Below are positions 33,353 through 46,218 of a DNA stretch of 64,000 bases, piece after piece (the first letter of the stretch is position 1; every line of letters begins with the position of its first letter). The stretch covers positions 25,138,501-25,202,500 of the forward strand of contig CM069610.1 of assembly GCA_035771175.1 (NCBI GenBank), read 5' to 3'. The translations under genes and the position numbers were made by a program. The notes under the pieces are model-generated. The model was not told the DNA's origin. It saw only the letters and a program-made list of their open reading frames with translations, and made no database searches. Source of the stretch: Paratinospora sagittata. Its lineage: Eukaryota; Streptophyta; Magnoliopsida; Ranunculales; Menispermaceae.

Positions 33353-36300
33353 TTGCAAGTTAGATTGAGCTTTCTAAAGAGTTTTTCAAGACAAGAAAGT
33401 ATTCATTCTTGCATTTGTCAAAACAAGCTGCGAATAAAACCAAAACTGCAATCTGTCTTGATGATAACGTCGTTGATCAGCAAGTTCTTCATTTTATCCC
33501 TTTTGTGCTTAGATTTGCAGAGCCTATCCATTGTTTTAAGTTGTAAGTATATGAAGTGGTCTCGGAAAGATAACACAACAAAAAAGAACAAATCAATTGT
33601 CTTGCGTCAAGAACACATCAAACAATAGCTTTCGAAGTCTACAAAGATCAAGCTCGTAGAACGAAGACATAACTTAAACCTACTGCATTAGTTTGATCTT
33701 TGGTGTGTAGGGTAACCTCTCGATCAATCTCAGCACTGAAACTCAGAAAATTGCAAAGTCTTCAAAATCACTTCGATATAGTATTTCATTTTGAAAAAAT
33801 GTTTTCCGAAGGTTTTAATCATAATTTCAATGAGTTTTGAATTATTTAAAAGTTTTTAATCTTCTATCAATATGTTTTGAGTTAATGGAATGGTTATTGA
33901 GTGTCAAAATATTAATTTTTCAAAAATAAGTCTATCCAGCAGTTTGCCAAAATATTCCTGAAGTCACTAGCGCACTATCAGTGTTCATAGCACGCTGATA
34001 GGGTTCTATAATAAAACATTTGTTTTTCTGGATTATTGTCTATAGCGCTATCCCCTTTGATAACTCGCTATAAAGGTGTTGCCGTGATCTTTCCATTTTT
34101 AGTAAAATGGGCAATGGCGCGCTATAGGCCTCGATAACACGCTATTGGAAAGTCCGTAAAACTCGAGCTCTCGGGTTTATGTATATCGACCTGCTAAAGC
34201 CTGCTATCTGTCAATTGAGAACATGATACACAACCCAACGGCACGCTATTCACGTCTGGGAAAAAAATCTGATATTTCTAACGAGAAAAATGTGGGCACT
34301 TCTGCTTGCTCGATTTTTCTATCTCTTACACAATTTTTCCAGGTTATCTTAATTGAAATATTCTCTACTAACACCTAGATGATTCCTATTGTCTCGCCTG
34401 CCCAAAACAACTTTAGATTAAACAATGTTTTGAATTCAAATCATTTTGTACTCTTTTTCTCTTTAACCCGCAACTTCTAATTTTATAAAACACTCATTCT
34501 CTGATATTAAAAATACAACACACATGAGTTTTGCAAGTTAGATTGAGCTTTCTAAAGAGTTTTTCAAGAGAAGAAAGTAATGATTCTTGCATTTGTCAAA
34601 ACAAGCTTCGAATAGAATCAAAATTGCGATATGTCTTGATGATAACGTCGTTGCTCAGGAAGTTCTTCATTTTATCCCTCTTGTGCTTAGATTTGCAGAG
34701 GCTATCCATTGTTTTAAATTGTAAGTATATGAAGTGGTCTCGGTAAGATAACACAATGAAAAATAACAAATCAATTGTCTTGCGTCAAGAACACATCAAA
34801 CAATAGCTTTCGCAGTCTACAAAGATCAAGCTCGTAGAACGAAGACATAACTCTTTCCTAATGCATTAGCTTGATCTTTGGTGTGTAGGGTAACCTCTCG
34901 ATCAATCTCAGCACTAAAACTTTGAAAATTGGAAAGTCTTCAAAATCATTTCGATATAGTATTTCATTCTGAAAAAATGTTTTTCGAAAGGTTTTAATCA
35001 TAATTTCAATGAGTTTTGAATTATTTAAAAGTTTTTAATCTTATATCAATATGTTTTGAGTTAATGGAATGGTTCTTGAGTGTCAAAATATTAATTTTTC
35101 AAAAATAAGTCTATCCAGCAGTTTGCCAAAATTTTCCTGAAGGCAGTAGCGCACTATCAGTGTTCATAGCACGCTGATAGGGTTCTATAATAAAACATTT
35201 GTTTTTCTGGATTATTGTCTATAGCGCTATCCCCTTTGATAACTCGCTATAAAGCGGTTTCCGTGATCTTTCCATTTTTAGTAAAATGGGCAATAACGCG
35301 CTATAGGCCTCGATAACACGCTATCGGAAACTCCGTAAAACTCGAGCTCTCGGGTTTGTATATATTGACCTGCTATAGCCTGCTATCTGTCAATTGAGAA
35401 CATGATACACAACCCAATAGCACCCTATCAACGTCGGAGACAAAAATCTGATATTTCTAACGAGAAAAATGTGGGCACTTCGGCTTGCTCAATTTTTCTA
35501 TTCCTTACACAATTTTTCCAGGTTATCTTAATTGAAATATTCTCTACTAACACCTAGATGATTCCCATTGTCTCGCACGCCCAAAACAACTTTAGATGAA
35601 ACAATGTTTTGAATTCAAATCGTTTTGCACTCTCTTGCTCTTTAACCCGCAACTTCTAATTTTATAAAACACTCATTCTCTGATATTAAAAAATACAACA
35701 CACACGAGTTTTGCAAGTTAGATTGAGCTTTCTAAAGAGTTTTTCAAGAGAAGAAAGTAATGATTCTTGCATTTGTCAAAACAAGCTTCGAATAGAATCA
35801 AAATTGCAATCTGTCTTGATCATAACGTCGTTGATCAGCAAGTTCTTCATTTTATCCCTTTTGTGCTTAGATTGGCAAAGGCTATCCATTGTTTTAAGTT
35901 GTAAGTATATGAAGTGGTCTCGGTAAGATAACACAACAAAAAAGAACACATCAAACAATAGCTTTCGAAGTCTACAAAGATCAAGCTCGAAGAACGAAGA
36001 CATATCTCATGCCTAATGCATTAGTTTGATTTTTGGTGTGTTGGGTAACCTCTCGATCAATCTGAGCACTAAAACTCTGAAATCTGCAAAGTCTTCAAAA
36101 TCACTTCGCTATAGTATTTCATTTTGAAAAAAATGTTTTCCGAAAGGTTTTAATCATAATTTCAATGAGTTTTGAATTATTTAAAAGTTTTTAATCTTAT
36201 ACAATATGTTTTGAGTTAATGGAATGGTTCTTGAGTGTCAAAATATTAATTTTTCAAAAATAAGTCTATCTTTGCCAAAATTTTCCTGAAGGCACTAGCG

Positions 36301-36859
36301 CACTATCAGTGTTCATAGCACGCTGATAGGGTTCTATAATAAAACATTTGTGTTTCTAGATTATTGTCTATAGCGCTATCCCCTTTGATAACTCGCTATA
36401 AAGCTGTTGCCGTGATCTTTCCATTTTTAGTAAAATGGGCAATGGCGCGCTATAGGCCTCGATAACACGCTATCGGAAAGTCCGTAAAACTTGAGCTCTC
36501 GGGTTTGTGTATATCGACCTGCTATAGCCTGCTATCTGTCAATTGAGAACATGATACACAACCCACCAGCACGCTATTCACGTCTGGGAAAAAAATATGA
36601 TATTTCTAACGAGAAAAATGTGGGCACTTCTGCTTGCTCGATTTTTCTCTTCCTTACACAATTTCTCCAGGTTATCTTAATTGAAATATTCTCTACTAAC
36701 TCCTAGATGATTCCCATTGTCTCGAACGCCCAAAACAACTTTAGATTAAACAATGCTATGAATTCAAATCATTTTGTACTCTCTTGCTCTTTAACCCGCA
36801 ACTTCTAATTTTATAAAACACTCATTCTCTGATATTAAAAAAAACAACACACACGAGTT
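33353..36859. repeat. Array B diverged trimer HOR, copy 1 (3507 bp)
   Basis: Units 33353, 34531 and 35711. Diagnostic variants recur in the following 3.5 kb: TCTTCTATCAATATG (about 33862 and 37371), GCTCAGGAAG (about 34653 and 38161), ACACAATGAAAAATAAC (about 34751 and 38259), and a 6-bp deletion giving TCTATCTTTGCC (about 36265 and 39801). The third unit is short in this copy and long in the next. The middle unit carries a mosaic C/G module. Confidence 0.85.
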
Positions 36860-39800
36860 TTGCAAGTTAGATTGAGCTTTCTAAAGAGTTTTTCAAGAGA
36901 AGAAAGTAATGATTCTTGCATTTGTCAAATCAAGCTTCAAATAAAACCAAAACTGCAATCTGTCTTGATGATAACGTCGTTGATCAGCAAGTTCTTCATT
37001 TTATCCCTTTTGTGCTTAGATTTGCAGAGCCTATCCATTGTTTTAAGTTGTAAGTATATGAAGTGGTCTCGGAAAGATAACACAACAAAAAAGAACAAAT
37101 CAATTGTCTTGCGTCAAGAACACATCAAACAATAGCTTTCGAAGTCTACAAAGATCAAGCTCGTAGAACGAAGACATAACTCAAACCTAATGCATTAGTT
37201 TGATCTTTGGTGTGTAGGGTAACCTCTCGATCAATCTCAGCACTGAAACTCAGAAAATTGCAAAGTCTTCAAAATCACTTCGATATAGTATTTCATTTTA
37301 AAAAAATGTTTTCCGAAGGTTTTAATCATAATTTCAATGAGTTTTGAATTATTTAAAAGTTTTTAATCTTCTATCAATATGTTTTGAGTTAATGGAATGG
37401 TTCTTGAGTGTCAAAATATTAATTTTTCAAAAATAAGTCTATCCAGCAGTTTGCCAAAATATTCCTGAAGTCACTAGCGCACTATCAATGTTCATAGCAT
37501 GCTGATAGGGTTCTATAATAAAATATTTGTTTTTCTGGATTATTGTCTATAGCGCTATCCCCTTTGATAACTCGCTATAAAGGTGTTGCCGTGATCTTTC
37601 CATTTTTAGTAAAATGGGCAATGGCGCGCTATAGGCCTCGATAACACGCTATCGGAAAGTCCGTAAAACTCGAGCTCTCGGGTTTATGTATATCGACCTG
37701 CTAAAGCCTGCTATCTGTCAATTGAGAACATGATACACAACCCAACGGCACGCTATTCACGTCTGGGAAAAAAATCTGATATTTCTAACGAGAAAAATGT
37801 GGGCACTTCTGCTTGCTCGATTTTTCTATCCCTTACACAATTTTTCCAGGTTATCTTAATTGAAATATTCTCTACTAACACCTAGATGATTCCTATTGTC
37901 TCGCCTGCCCAAAACAACTTTAGATTAAACAATATTTTTTAATTCAAATCATTTTGTACTCTTTTTCTCTTTAACCCGCAACTTCTAATTTTATAAAACA
38001 CTCATTCTCTGATATTAAAAATACAACACACACGAGTTTTGCAAGTTAGATTGAGCTTTCTAAAGAGTTTTTCAAGAGAAGAAAGTAATGATTCTTGCAT
38101 TTGTCAAAACAAGCTTCGAATAGAATCAAAATTGCAATATGTCTTGATGATAACGTCGTTGCTCAGGAAGTTCTTCATTCTATCCCTCTTGTGCTTAGAT
38201 TTGCAGAGGCTATCCATTGTTTTAAATTGTAAGTATATGAAGTGGTCTCGGTAAGATAACACAATGAAAAATAACAAATCAATTGTCTTGCGTCAAGAAC
38301 ACATCAAACAATAGCTTTCGCAGTCTACAAAGATCAAGCTCGTAGAACGAAGACATAACTCTTTCCTAACGCATTAGCTTGATCTTTGGTGTGTAGGGTA
38401 ACCTCTCGATCAATCTCAGCACTAAAACTCTGAAAATTGGAAAGTATTCAAAATCATTTCGATATAGTATTTCATTCTGAAAAAATGTTTTTCGAAAGGT
38501 TTTAATCATAATTTCAATGAGTTTTGAATTATTTAAAAGTTTTTAATCTTATATCAATATGTTTTGAGTTAATGGAATTGTTCTTGAGTGTCAAAATATT
38601 AATTTTTCAAAAATAAGTCTATCCAACAGTTCGCCAAAATTTTCCTGAAGGCACTAGCGCACTATCAGGGTTGATAGCACGCTGATAGGGTTCTATAATA
38701 AAAAAAAAATTTTTCTGAAAAATTGTCTATAGCGCGCTATCTCCTTTGATAGTTCGCTATAAAGCTGTTGCCGTTATCTTTCCATTTTTAGTAAAATGGG
38801 CTGTAACACGCTATAGTCCTCGATAACACGCTATCGGAAACTCCGTAAAACGCGAGCTCTCGGGTTTGTGTATATTGACCTGCTATAGCCTGCTATCTGT
38901 CAATTGAGAACATGATACACAACCCAATAGCACGCTATCCACGTCGGAGACAAAAATCTGATATTTCTAACGAGAAAAATGTGGGCACTTCTGCTTGCTC
39001 GATTTTCCTATTCCTTACACAATTTTTCCAGGTTATCTTAATTGAAATATTCTCTACTAACACCTAGATTATTCCCATCGTCTCGCACGCCCAAAACAAC
39101 TTTAGATTAAACAATGTTTTGAATTCAAATCATTTTGTACTCTCTTGCTCTTTATCCCGCAACTTCTAATTTTATAAAACACTCATTCTCTGATATTAAA
39201 AAATACAACACACACGAGTTTTGCAAGTTAGATTGAGCTTTCTAAAGAGTTTTTCAAGAGAAGAAAGTAATGATTCTTGCATTTGTCAAAACATGCTTCG
39301 AATAGAATCAAAATTGCAATCTGTCTTGATGATAACGTCGTTGATCGGCAAGTTCTTCATTTTATCCCTTTTGTGCTTAGATTTGCAGAGGCTATCCATT
39401 GTTTTAAGTTGTAAGTAAATGAAGTGGTCTCGGTAAGATAACACAACAAAAAAGAACAAGTCAATTGTCTTGCATCAAGAACACATCAAACAATAGCTTT
39501 CGCAGTCTACAAAGATCAAGCTCGTAGAACGAAGACATAACTCATGCCTAATGCATTAGTTTGATCTTTGGTGTGTAGGGTAACCTCTCGATCAATCTCA
39601 GCACTAAAACTCTGAAATTTGCAAAGTCTTCAAAATCACTTCGATATAGTATTTCATTTTGAAAAAATGTTTTTCGAAAGGTTTTAATCATAATTTCAAT
39701 GAGTTTTGAATTATTTAAAAGTTTTTAATTTTATATCAATATGTTTTGAGTTAATGGAATGGTTCTTGAGTGTCAAAATATTAATTTTTCAAAAATAAGT

Positions 39801-40385
39801 CTATCTTTGCCAAAATTTTCCTGAAGGCACTAGCGCACTATCAGTGTTCATAGCACGCTGATAGGGTTCTATAATAAAACATTTGTGTTTCTAGATTATT
39901 GTCTATAGCGCTATCCCCTTTGATAACTCGCTATAAAGCTGTGCCGTGATCTTTGCATTTTTAGTAAAATGGGCAATGGCGCGCTATAGGCCTCGATAAC
40001 ATGCTATCGGAAAGTCTGTAAAACTTGAGCTCTCGGGTTTGTGTATATCGACCTGCTATAGCCTGCTATCTGTCAATTGAGAACATGATACACAACCCAC
40101 CAGCACCGTCTGGGAAAAAAATCTGATATTTCTAACGAGAAAAATGTGGGCACTTCTGCTTGCTCGATTTTTCTCTTCCTTACACAATTTCTCCAGGTTA
40201 TCTTAATTGAAATATTCTCTACTAACTCCTAGATGATTCTCATTGTCTCGAACGCCCAAAACAGCTTTAGATTAAACAATGCTATAAATTCAAATCATTT
40301 TGTACTCTCTTGCTCTTTAACCCGCAACTTCTAATTTTATAAAACACTCATTCTCTGATATTAAAAAAAACAACACACACGAGTT
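36860..40385. repeat. Array B diverged trimer HOR, copy 2 (3526 bp)
   Basis: Units 36860, 38039 and 39221 match the preceding trimer unit for unit, with more differences than inside the XYZ block. The third unit has the 25-bp segment and an extra small deletion (CAGCACCGTCTGGG at about 40101). The dyad module of 38039 is G-type, whereas its counterpart at 34531 is mosaic. Confidence 0.85.
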
Positions 40386-43300
40386 TTGCAAGTTAGATTG
40401 AGCTTTCTAAAGAGTTTTTCAAGAGAAGAAAGTAATGATTCTTGCATTTGTCAAATCAAGCTTCGAATAGAATCAAAATTGCAATCTGTCTTGATGATAA
40501 CGTCGTTGATCAGCAAGTTCTTCATTTTATCCCTTTTGTGCTTAAATTTGAAGAGGCTATCCATTGTTTTAAGTTGTAAGTATATGAAGTGGTCTCGGTA
40601 AGATAACACAACAAAAAAGAACAAATCAATTGTCTTGCGTCAAGAACACATCAAACAATAGCTTTCGAAGTCTACAAAAATCAAGCTCGTAGAACGAAGA
40701 CATAACTCATGCCTAATGCATTAGTTTGATCTTTGGTGTGTAGGGTAACCTCTCGATCAATCTGAGCACTAAAACTCTGAAATCTGCAAAGTCTTCAAAA
40801 TCACTTCGATGTAGTATTTCATTTTGAAAATATGTTTTCCGATAGGTTTTAATCATAATTTCAATGAGTTTTGAATTATTTAAAAGCTTTTAATCTTATA
40901 CAATATGTTTCGACTTAATGGAATGGTTTTTGAGTGTCAAAATATTAATTTTTCAAAAATAAGGCTATCCAGCAATTTGCCAAAATTTTCTTGAAGGCAC
41001 TAGCGCACTATCAGGGTTGATAGCACGCTGATAGGGTTCTATAACAAAACATTTGTTTTTCTGAAAAATTGTCTATAGCGCCCTGTCCCCTTTGATAGTT
41101 CGTTATAAAGCTGTTGCCGTTATCTTTCCATTTTTAGTAAAACGGGCAATCACGCGCTATAGGCCTCGATAACACGCTACCGGAAAGTCCGTAAAACTCG
41201 AGCTCTCGGGTTTATGTATATTGACCTGCTATAGCCTGTTATCTGTCAATTGAGAACATGATACACAGCCCAGTAGCACGCTATCCACGTCTGAGACAAA
41301 AATCTGATATTTCTAACGAGAAAAATGTGGGCACTTCTGCTTGCTCGATTTGTCTATTCCTTACACAATTTTTCCAGGTTATCTTAATTGAAATATTCTC
41401 TACTAACACCAAGATGATTCCTATTGTCTTGCATGCCCAAAACAACTTTAGATTAAACAATGTTTTGATTTCAAATCATTTTGTACTCTCTTTCTCTTTA
41501 CCCGCAACTTCTAATTTTATAAAACACTCATTCTCTGATTTTTAAAAATACAACACACATGATTTTTGCAAGTTAGATTGGGCTTTCCATAGAGTTTTTC
41601 AAGAGAAGAAAGTAATGATTCTTGCATTTGTCAAAACAAGCTTCGAATAGAATCAAAATTGCAATCTGTCTTGATGATAACGTCGTTGATCAGCAAGTTC
41701 TTCATTTTATCCCTTTTGTGCTTAGATTTTCAGAGGCTATCCATTGTTTGAAGTTGTAAGTATATGAAGTGGTCTCGGTAAGATAACACAACAAAAAAGA
41801 ACAAATCAATTGTCTTGCATCAAGAACACATCAAAAAATAGCTTTCGAAATCTACAAAGATCAAGCTCGTAGAACGAAGACATAACTCATGCCTAATGCA
41901 TTAGTTTGATCTTTGGTGTGTAGGGTAACCTCTCAATGAATCTCAGCACTAAAACTCTAAAAATTGCAACGTCTTCAAAATCACTTCGATATAGTATTTC
42001 ATTGTGAAAAAATGTTTTCCGAAAGGTTTTAATGATAATTTCAATGAGTTTTGAATTATTTAAAAGTTTTTAATCTTATATCAATATGTTTTGAGTTAAT
42101 GGAACGGTTCTTGAGTGTCAAAATATTAATTTTTTTTCTAAAATAAGTCTATCCAGCAGTTTGCCAAAATTTTCCTGAAGGCACTAGCGCACTATCAGTG
42201 TTCATAGCACGCTGGTAGGGGTCTATAATAAAACATTTGTTTTTTTGGAATATTGTCTATAGCGCGCTACCCCCTTTGATAACTCGCTATAAAGGTGTTG
42301 CCGTGATCTTTCCATTTTTAGTAAAATGGGCAATAGCGCGCTATAGGCCTCGATAACACGCTATCGAAAAGTCCGTAAAACTCGAGCTCTCGGGATTGTG
42401 TATATCGACCTGCTATAGCCTACTATCTGTCAATTGAGAACATGATACACAACCCAACAGCACGCTATTCACCTCCGGGAAGAAAGTCTGATATTTCTAT
42501 CGAGAAAAAAGTGGGCACCTCTGCTTGCTCGATTTTTCTCTTCCTTACACAATTTCTCCAGGTTATCTTAATTGAAATATTCTCTACTAACACCTAGATG
42601 ATTCCCGTTGTCTCGTACACCCAAAACAACTTTAGATTAAACAATGTTTTGAATTCAAATCATTTTGTACTCTCTTGCTCTTTAACCCGCAACTTCTAAT
42701 TTTATAAAACACTCATTCTCTGATATTAAAAAATACAACACACACGAGTTTTGCAAGTTAGATTGAGCTTTCTAAAGAGTTTTTCAAGAGAAGAAAGTAA
42801 TGATTCTTGCATTTGTCAAAACAAGCTTCGAATAGAATCAAAATTGCAATCTGTCTTGATGATAACGTCGTTGATCAGCAAGTTCTTCATTTTAACCCTT
42901 TTGTGCTTAGATTTGCAGAGGCTATCCATTGTTTTAACTTGTAAGTATATGAAGTGGTCTCGGTAAGATAAGACAACAAAAAAGAACACATCAAACAATA
43001 GCTTTCGAAGTCTACAAAGATCAAGCTCGAAGAACGAAGACATATCTCATGCCTAATGCATTAGTTTGAGGTTTGGTGTGTAGGGTAACCTCTCGATCAA
43101 TCTCAGCACTAAAACTCAGAAATTTGCAAAGTCTTCAAAATCACTTCGATATAGTATTTCATTTTGAAAAAATGTTTTCCGAAAGGTTTTAATCATAATT
43201 TCAATGAGTTATGAATTATTTAAAAGTTTTTAATCTTATGCAATATGTTTTGAGTTAATGGAGTGGTTCCTGAGTGTCAAAATATTAATTTTTCAAAAAT

Positions 43301-46218
43301 AAGGCTATCCAGCAATTTGCCGAAATCTTCCTGAAGGCACTAGTGCACTATCAGGGTTGATAGCACGCTGATAGGGTTCTATAATAAAACATTTGTTTTT
43401 CTGAAAAATTGTCTATAGCGCGCTATCCGCTTTGATAGTTCGCTGTAAAGTTGTTGCCGTTATCTTTCCATTTTGAGTAAAATGGGCAATAACGCGCTAT
43501 AGGCCTCGATAACACGCTATCGGAAAGTCCGTAAAACTCGAGCTCTCGGGTTTGTGTATATTGACCAGCTATAGCCTGCTATCTGTCAACTGAGAACATG
43601 ATACACAACCCAATAGCACGCTATCCACGTCTGAGACAAAAATATTATATTTCTAACGAGAAAAATGTTTGCACTTCTACTTGCTCGATTTTTCTATTCC
43701 TTACACAATTTTTCCAAGTTATCTTAATTGAAATATTCTCTACTAACACCTAGATGATTCCTATTGTCTCGCATGCCCAAAACAACTTTAGATTAAACAA
43801 TGTTTTGAATTCAAATCATTTTGTACTCTCTTGCTCTTTACCCGCAACATCTAATTTTATAAAACACTCATTCTCTGATTTTCAAAAATACAACACACAT
43901 GATTTTTGCAAGTTAGATTGGGCTTTCCAAAGAGTTTTTCAAGAGAAGAAAGTAATGATTCTTGCATATGTCAAAACAAGCTTTGAATAGAATCAAAATT
44001 GCAATCTGTCAAGATGATAACGTCGTTGATCACCAAGTTCTTCATTTCATCCCTTTTGTGCTTAGATTTGCAGAGGCTATCCATTGTTTTAAGTTGTAAG
44101 TATATGAAGTGGTCTCGGTAAGATAACACAACAAAAAAGAACACATCAAACAATAGCTTCCGAAGCCTACAAAGATCAAGCTCGAAGAACGAAGACATAT
44201 CTCATGCCTAATGCATTAGTTTGATCTTTGGTGTGTAGGGTAACCTCTCGATCAATCTCAGCACTAAAACTCTGAAATTTGCAAAGTCTTCAAAATCACT
44301 TCGATATAGTATTTCATTTTGAAAAAACGTTTTCCGAAAGGTTTTAATCATAATTTCAATGAGTTATGAATTATTTAAAAGTTTTTAATCTTATGCAATA
44401 TGTTTTGAGTTAATGGAGTGGTTCCTGAGTGTCAAAATATTAATTTTTCAAAAATAAGTCTATCCAGCAGTTTGCCAAAATTTTCCTGAAGGCAGTAGCG
44501 CACTATCAGTGTTCATAGCACGCTGATAGGGTTCTATAATAAAACATTTGTTTTTCTGGAATATTGTCTATAGCGCGCTATCCCCTTTGATAACTCGCTA
44601 CAAAGCTGTTGCCGTGATCTTTCCATTTTTAGTAAAATGGGCAATAACGCGCTATAGGCCTCGATAACACGCTATCGAAAAGTCTGTAAAACTCGAGCTC
44701 TCGGATTTGTGTATATCGACCTGTTATAGCCTGCAATCTGTCAATTGAGAACATGATACACAACCCAACAGAATGCTATTCACGTCTGGGAAAAAAATCT
44801 GATATTTCTAGCGAGAAAAATGTGGGCACTTCTGCTTGCTCGATTTTTCTCTTCCTTACACAATTTCTCCAGGTTATCTTAATTGAAATATTCTCTACTA
44901 ACACCTAGATGATTCCCATTGTCTCGCACGCCCAAAACAACTTTAGATTAAACAATGTTTTGAATTCAAATCATTTTGTACTCTCTTGCTCTTTAACCCG
45001 CAACTTCTAATTTTATAAAACACTCATTCTCTAATATTTAAAAATACAACACACACGAGTTTGGCAAGTTAGATTGAGCTTTCTAAAGAGTTTTTCAAGA
45101 GAAGAAAGTAATGATTCTTGTATTTGTCAAAACAAGCTTCGAATGGAATCAAAATTGCAATCAGTCTTGATGATAACGTCGTTGATCAGCAAGTTCTTCA
45201 TTTTATCCCTTTTGTGCTTAGATTTGCAGAGGCTATCCATTGTTTTAAGTTGTAAGTATATGAAGTGGTCTCGGTAAGATAACACAACAAAAAAGAACAC
45301 ATCAAACAATAGCTTTAGAAGTCTACAAAGATCAAGCTCGTAGAACGAAGACATATCTCATGCCTAATGCATTAGTTTGATCTTTGGTGTGTAGGGTAAC
45401 CTCTCGATCAATCTCAGCACTAAAACTCTGAAAATTGCAAAGCCTTCAAAATCATTTCGATATAGTATTTCATTTTGAAAAAATGTTTTTCGAAAGGTTT
45501 TAATCATTATTTCAATGAGTTTTGAATTATTTAAAAGTTTTTAATCTTATATCAATATGTTTTGAGTTAATGGAATGGTTCTTGAGTGTCAAAATGTTAA
45601 TTTTTCAAAAATAAGTCTATCCAGCAGTTTGCCAAAATTTTCCTGAAGGCAGTAGCGCACTATCAGTGTTCATAGCACGCTGATAGGGTTCTATAATAAA
45701 ACATTTGTTTTTCTGGAATATTGTCTATAACGCGCTATCCCCTTTGATAACTCGCTATAAAGTTGTTGCCGTGATCTTTCCATTTTTAGTAAAATGGGCA
45801 ATAACGCGCTATAGGCCTCGATAACACGCTATCGGAAAGTCCGTAAAACTGGAGCTCTCGGGTTTGTGTATATCGACCTGATATAGCCTGCTATCTGTCA
45901 ATTGAGAACATGATACACAACCCAACAGCACGCTATTCACGTCTGGGAAAAAAATCTGATATTTCTAACGAGAAAAATATGGGCACTTCTGCTTGCTCGA
46001 TTTTTCTCTTCCTTACACAATTTCTCCAGGTTATCTTAATTGAAATATTCTCTACTAACACCTAGATGATTCCCATTGTCTCGCACGCCCAAAACAACTT
46101 TAGGTTAAACAATGATTTGAATCCAAATCATTTTGTACTATCTTGCTCTTTAACCCGCAACTTCTAATTTTATAAAACACTCATTCTCTGATATTAAAAA
46201 ACACAACACACACGAGTT
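40386..46218. repeat. Array B, five mixed units
   Basis: Anchors 40386 (1180), 41566 (1185), 42751 (1155), 43906 (1156) and 45062 (1157). The first two are long, the rest short. Units 42751 and 43906 share the uncommon tract GAGTTATGAATT to GGAGTGGTTCCTGAG. The first part of 42751 is instead identical to a unit ten places upstream. Confidence 0.85.
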
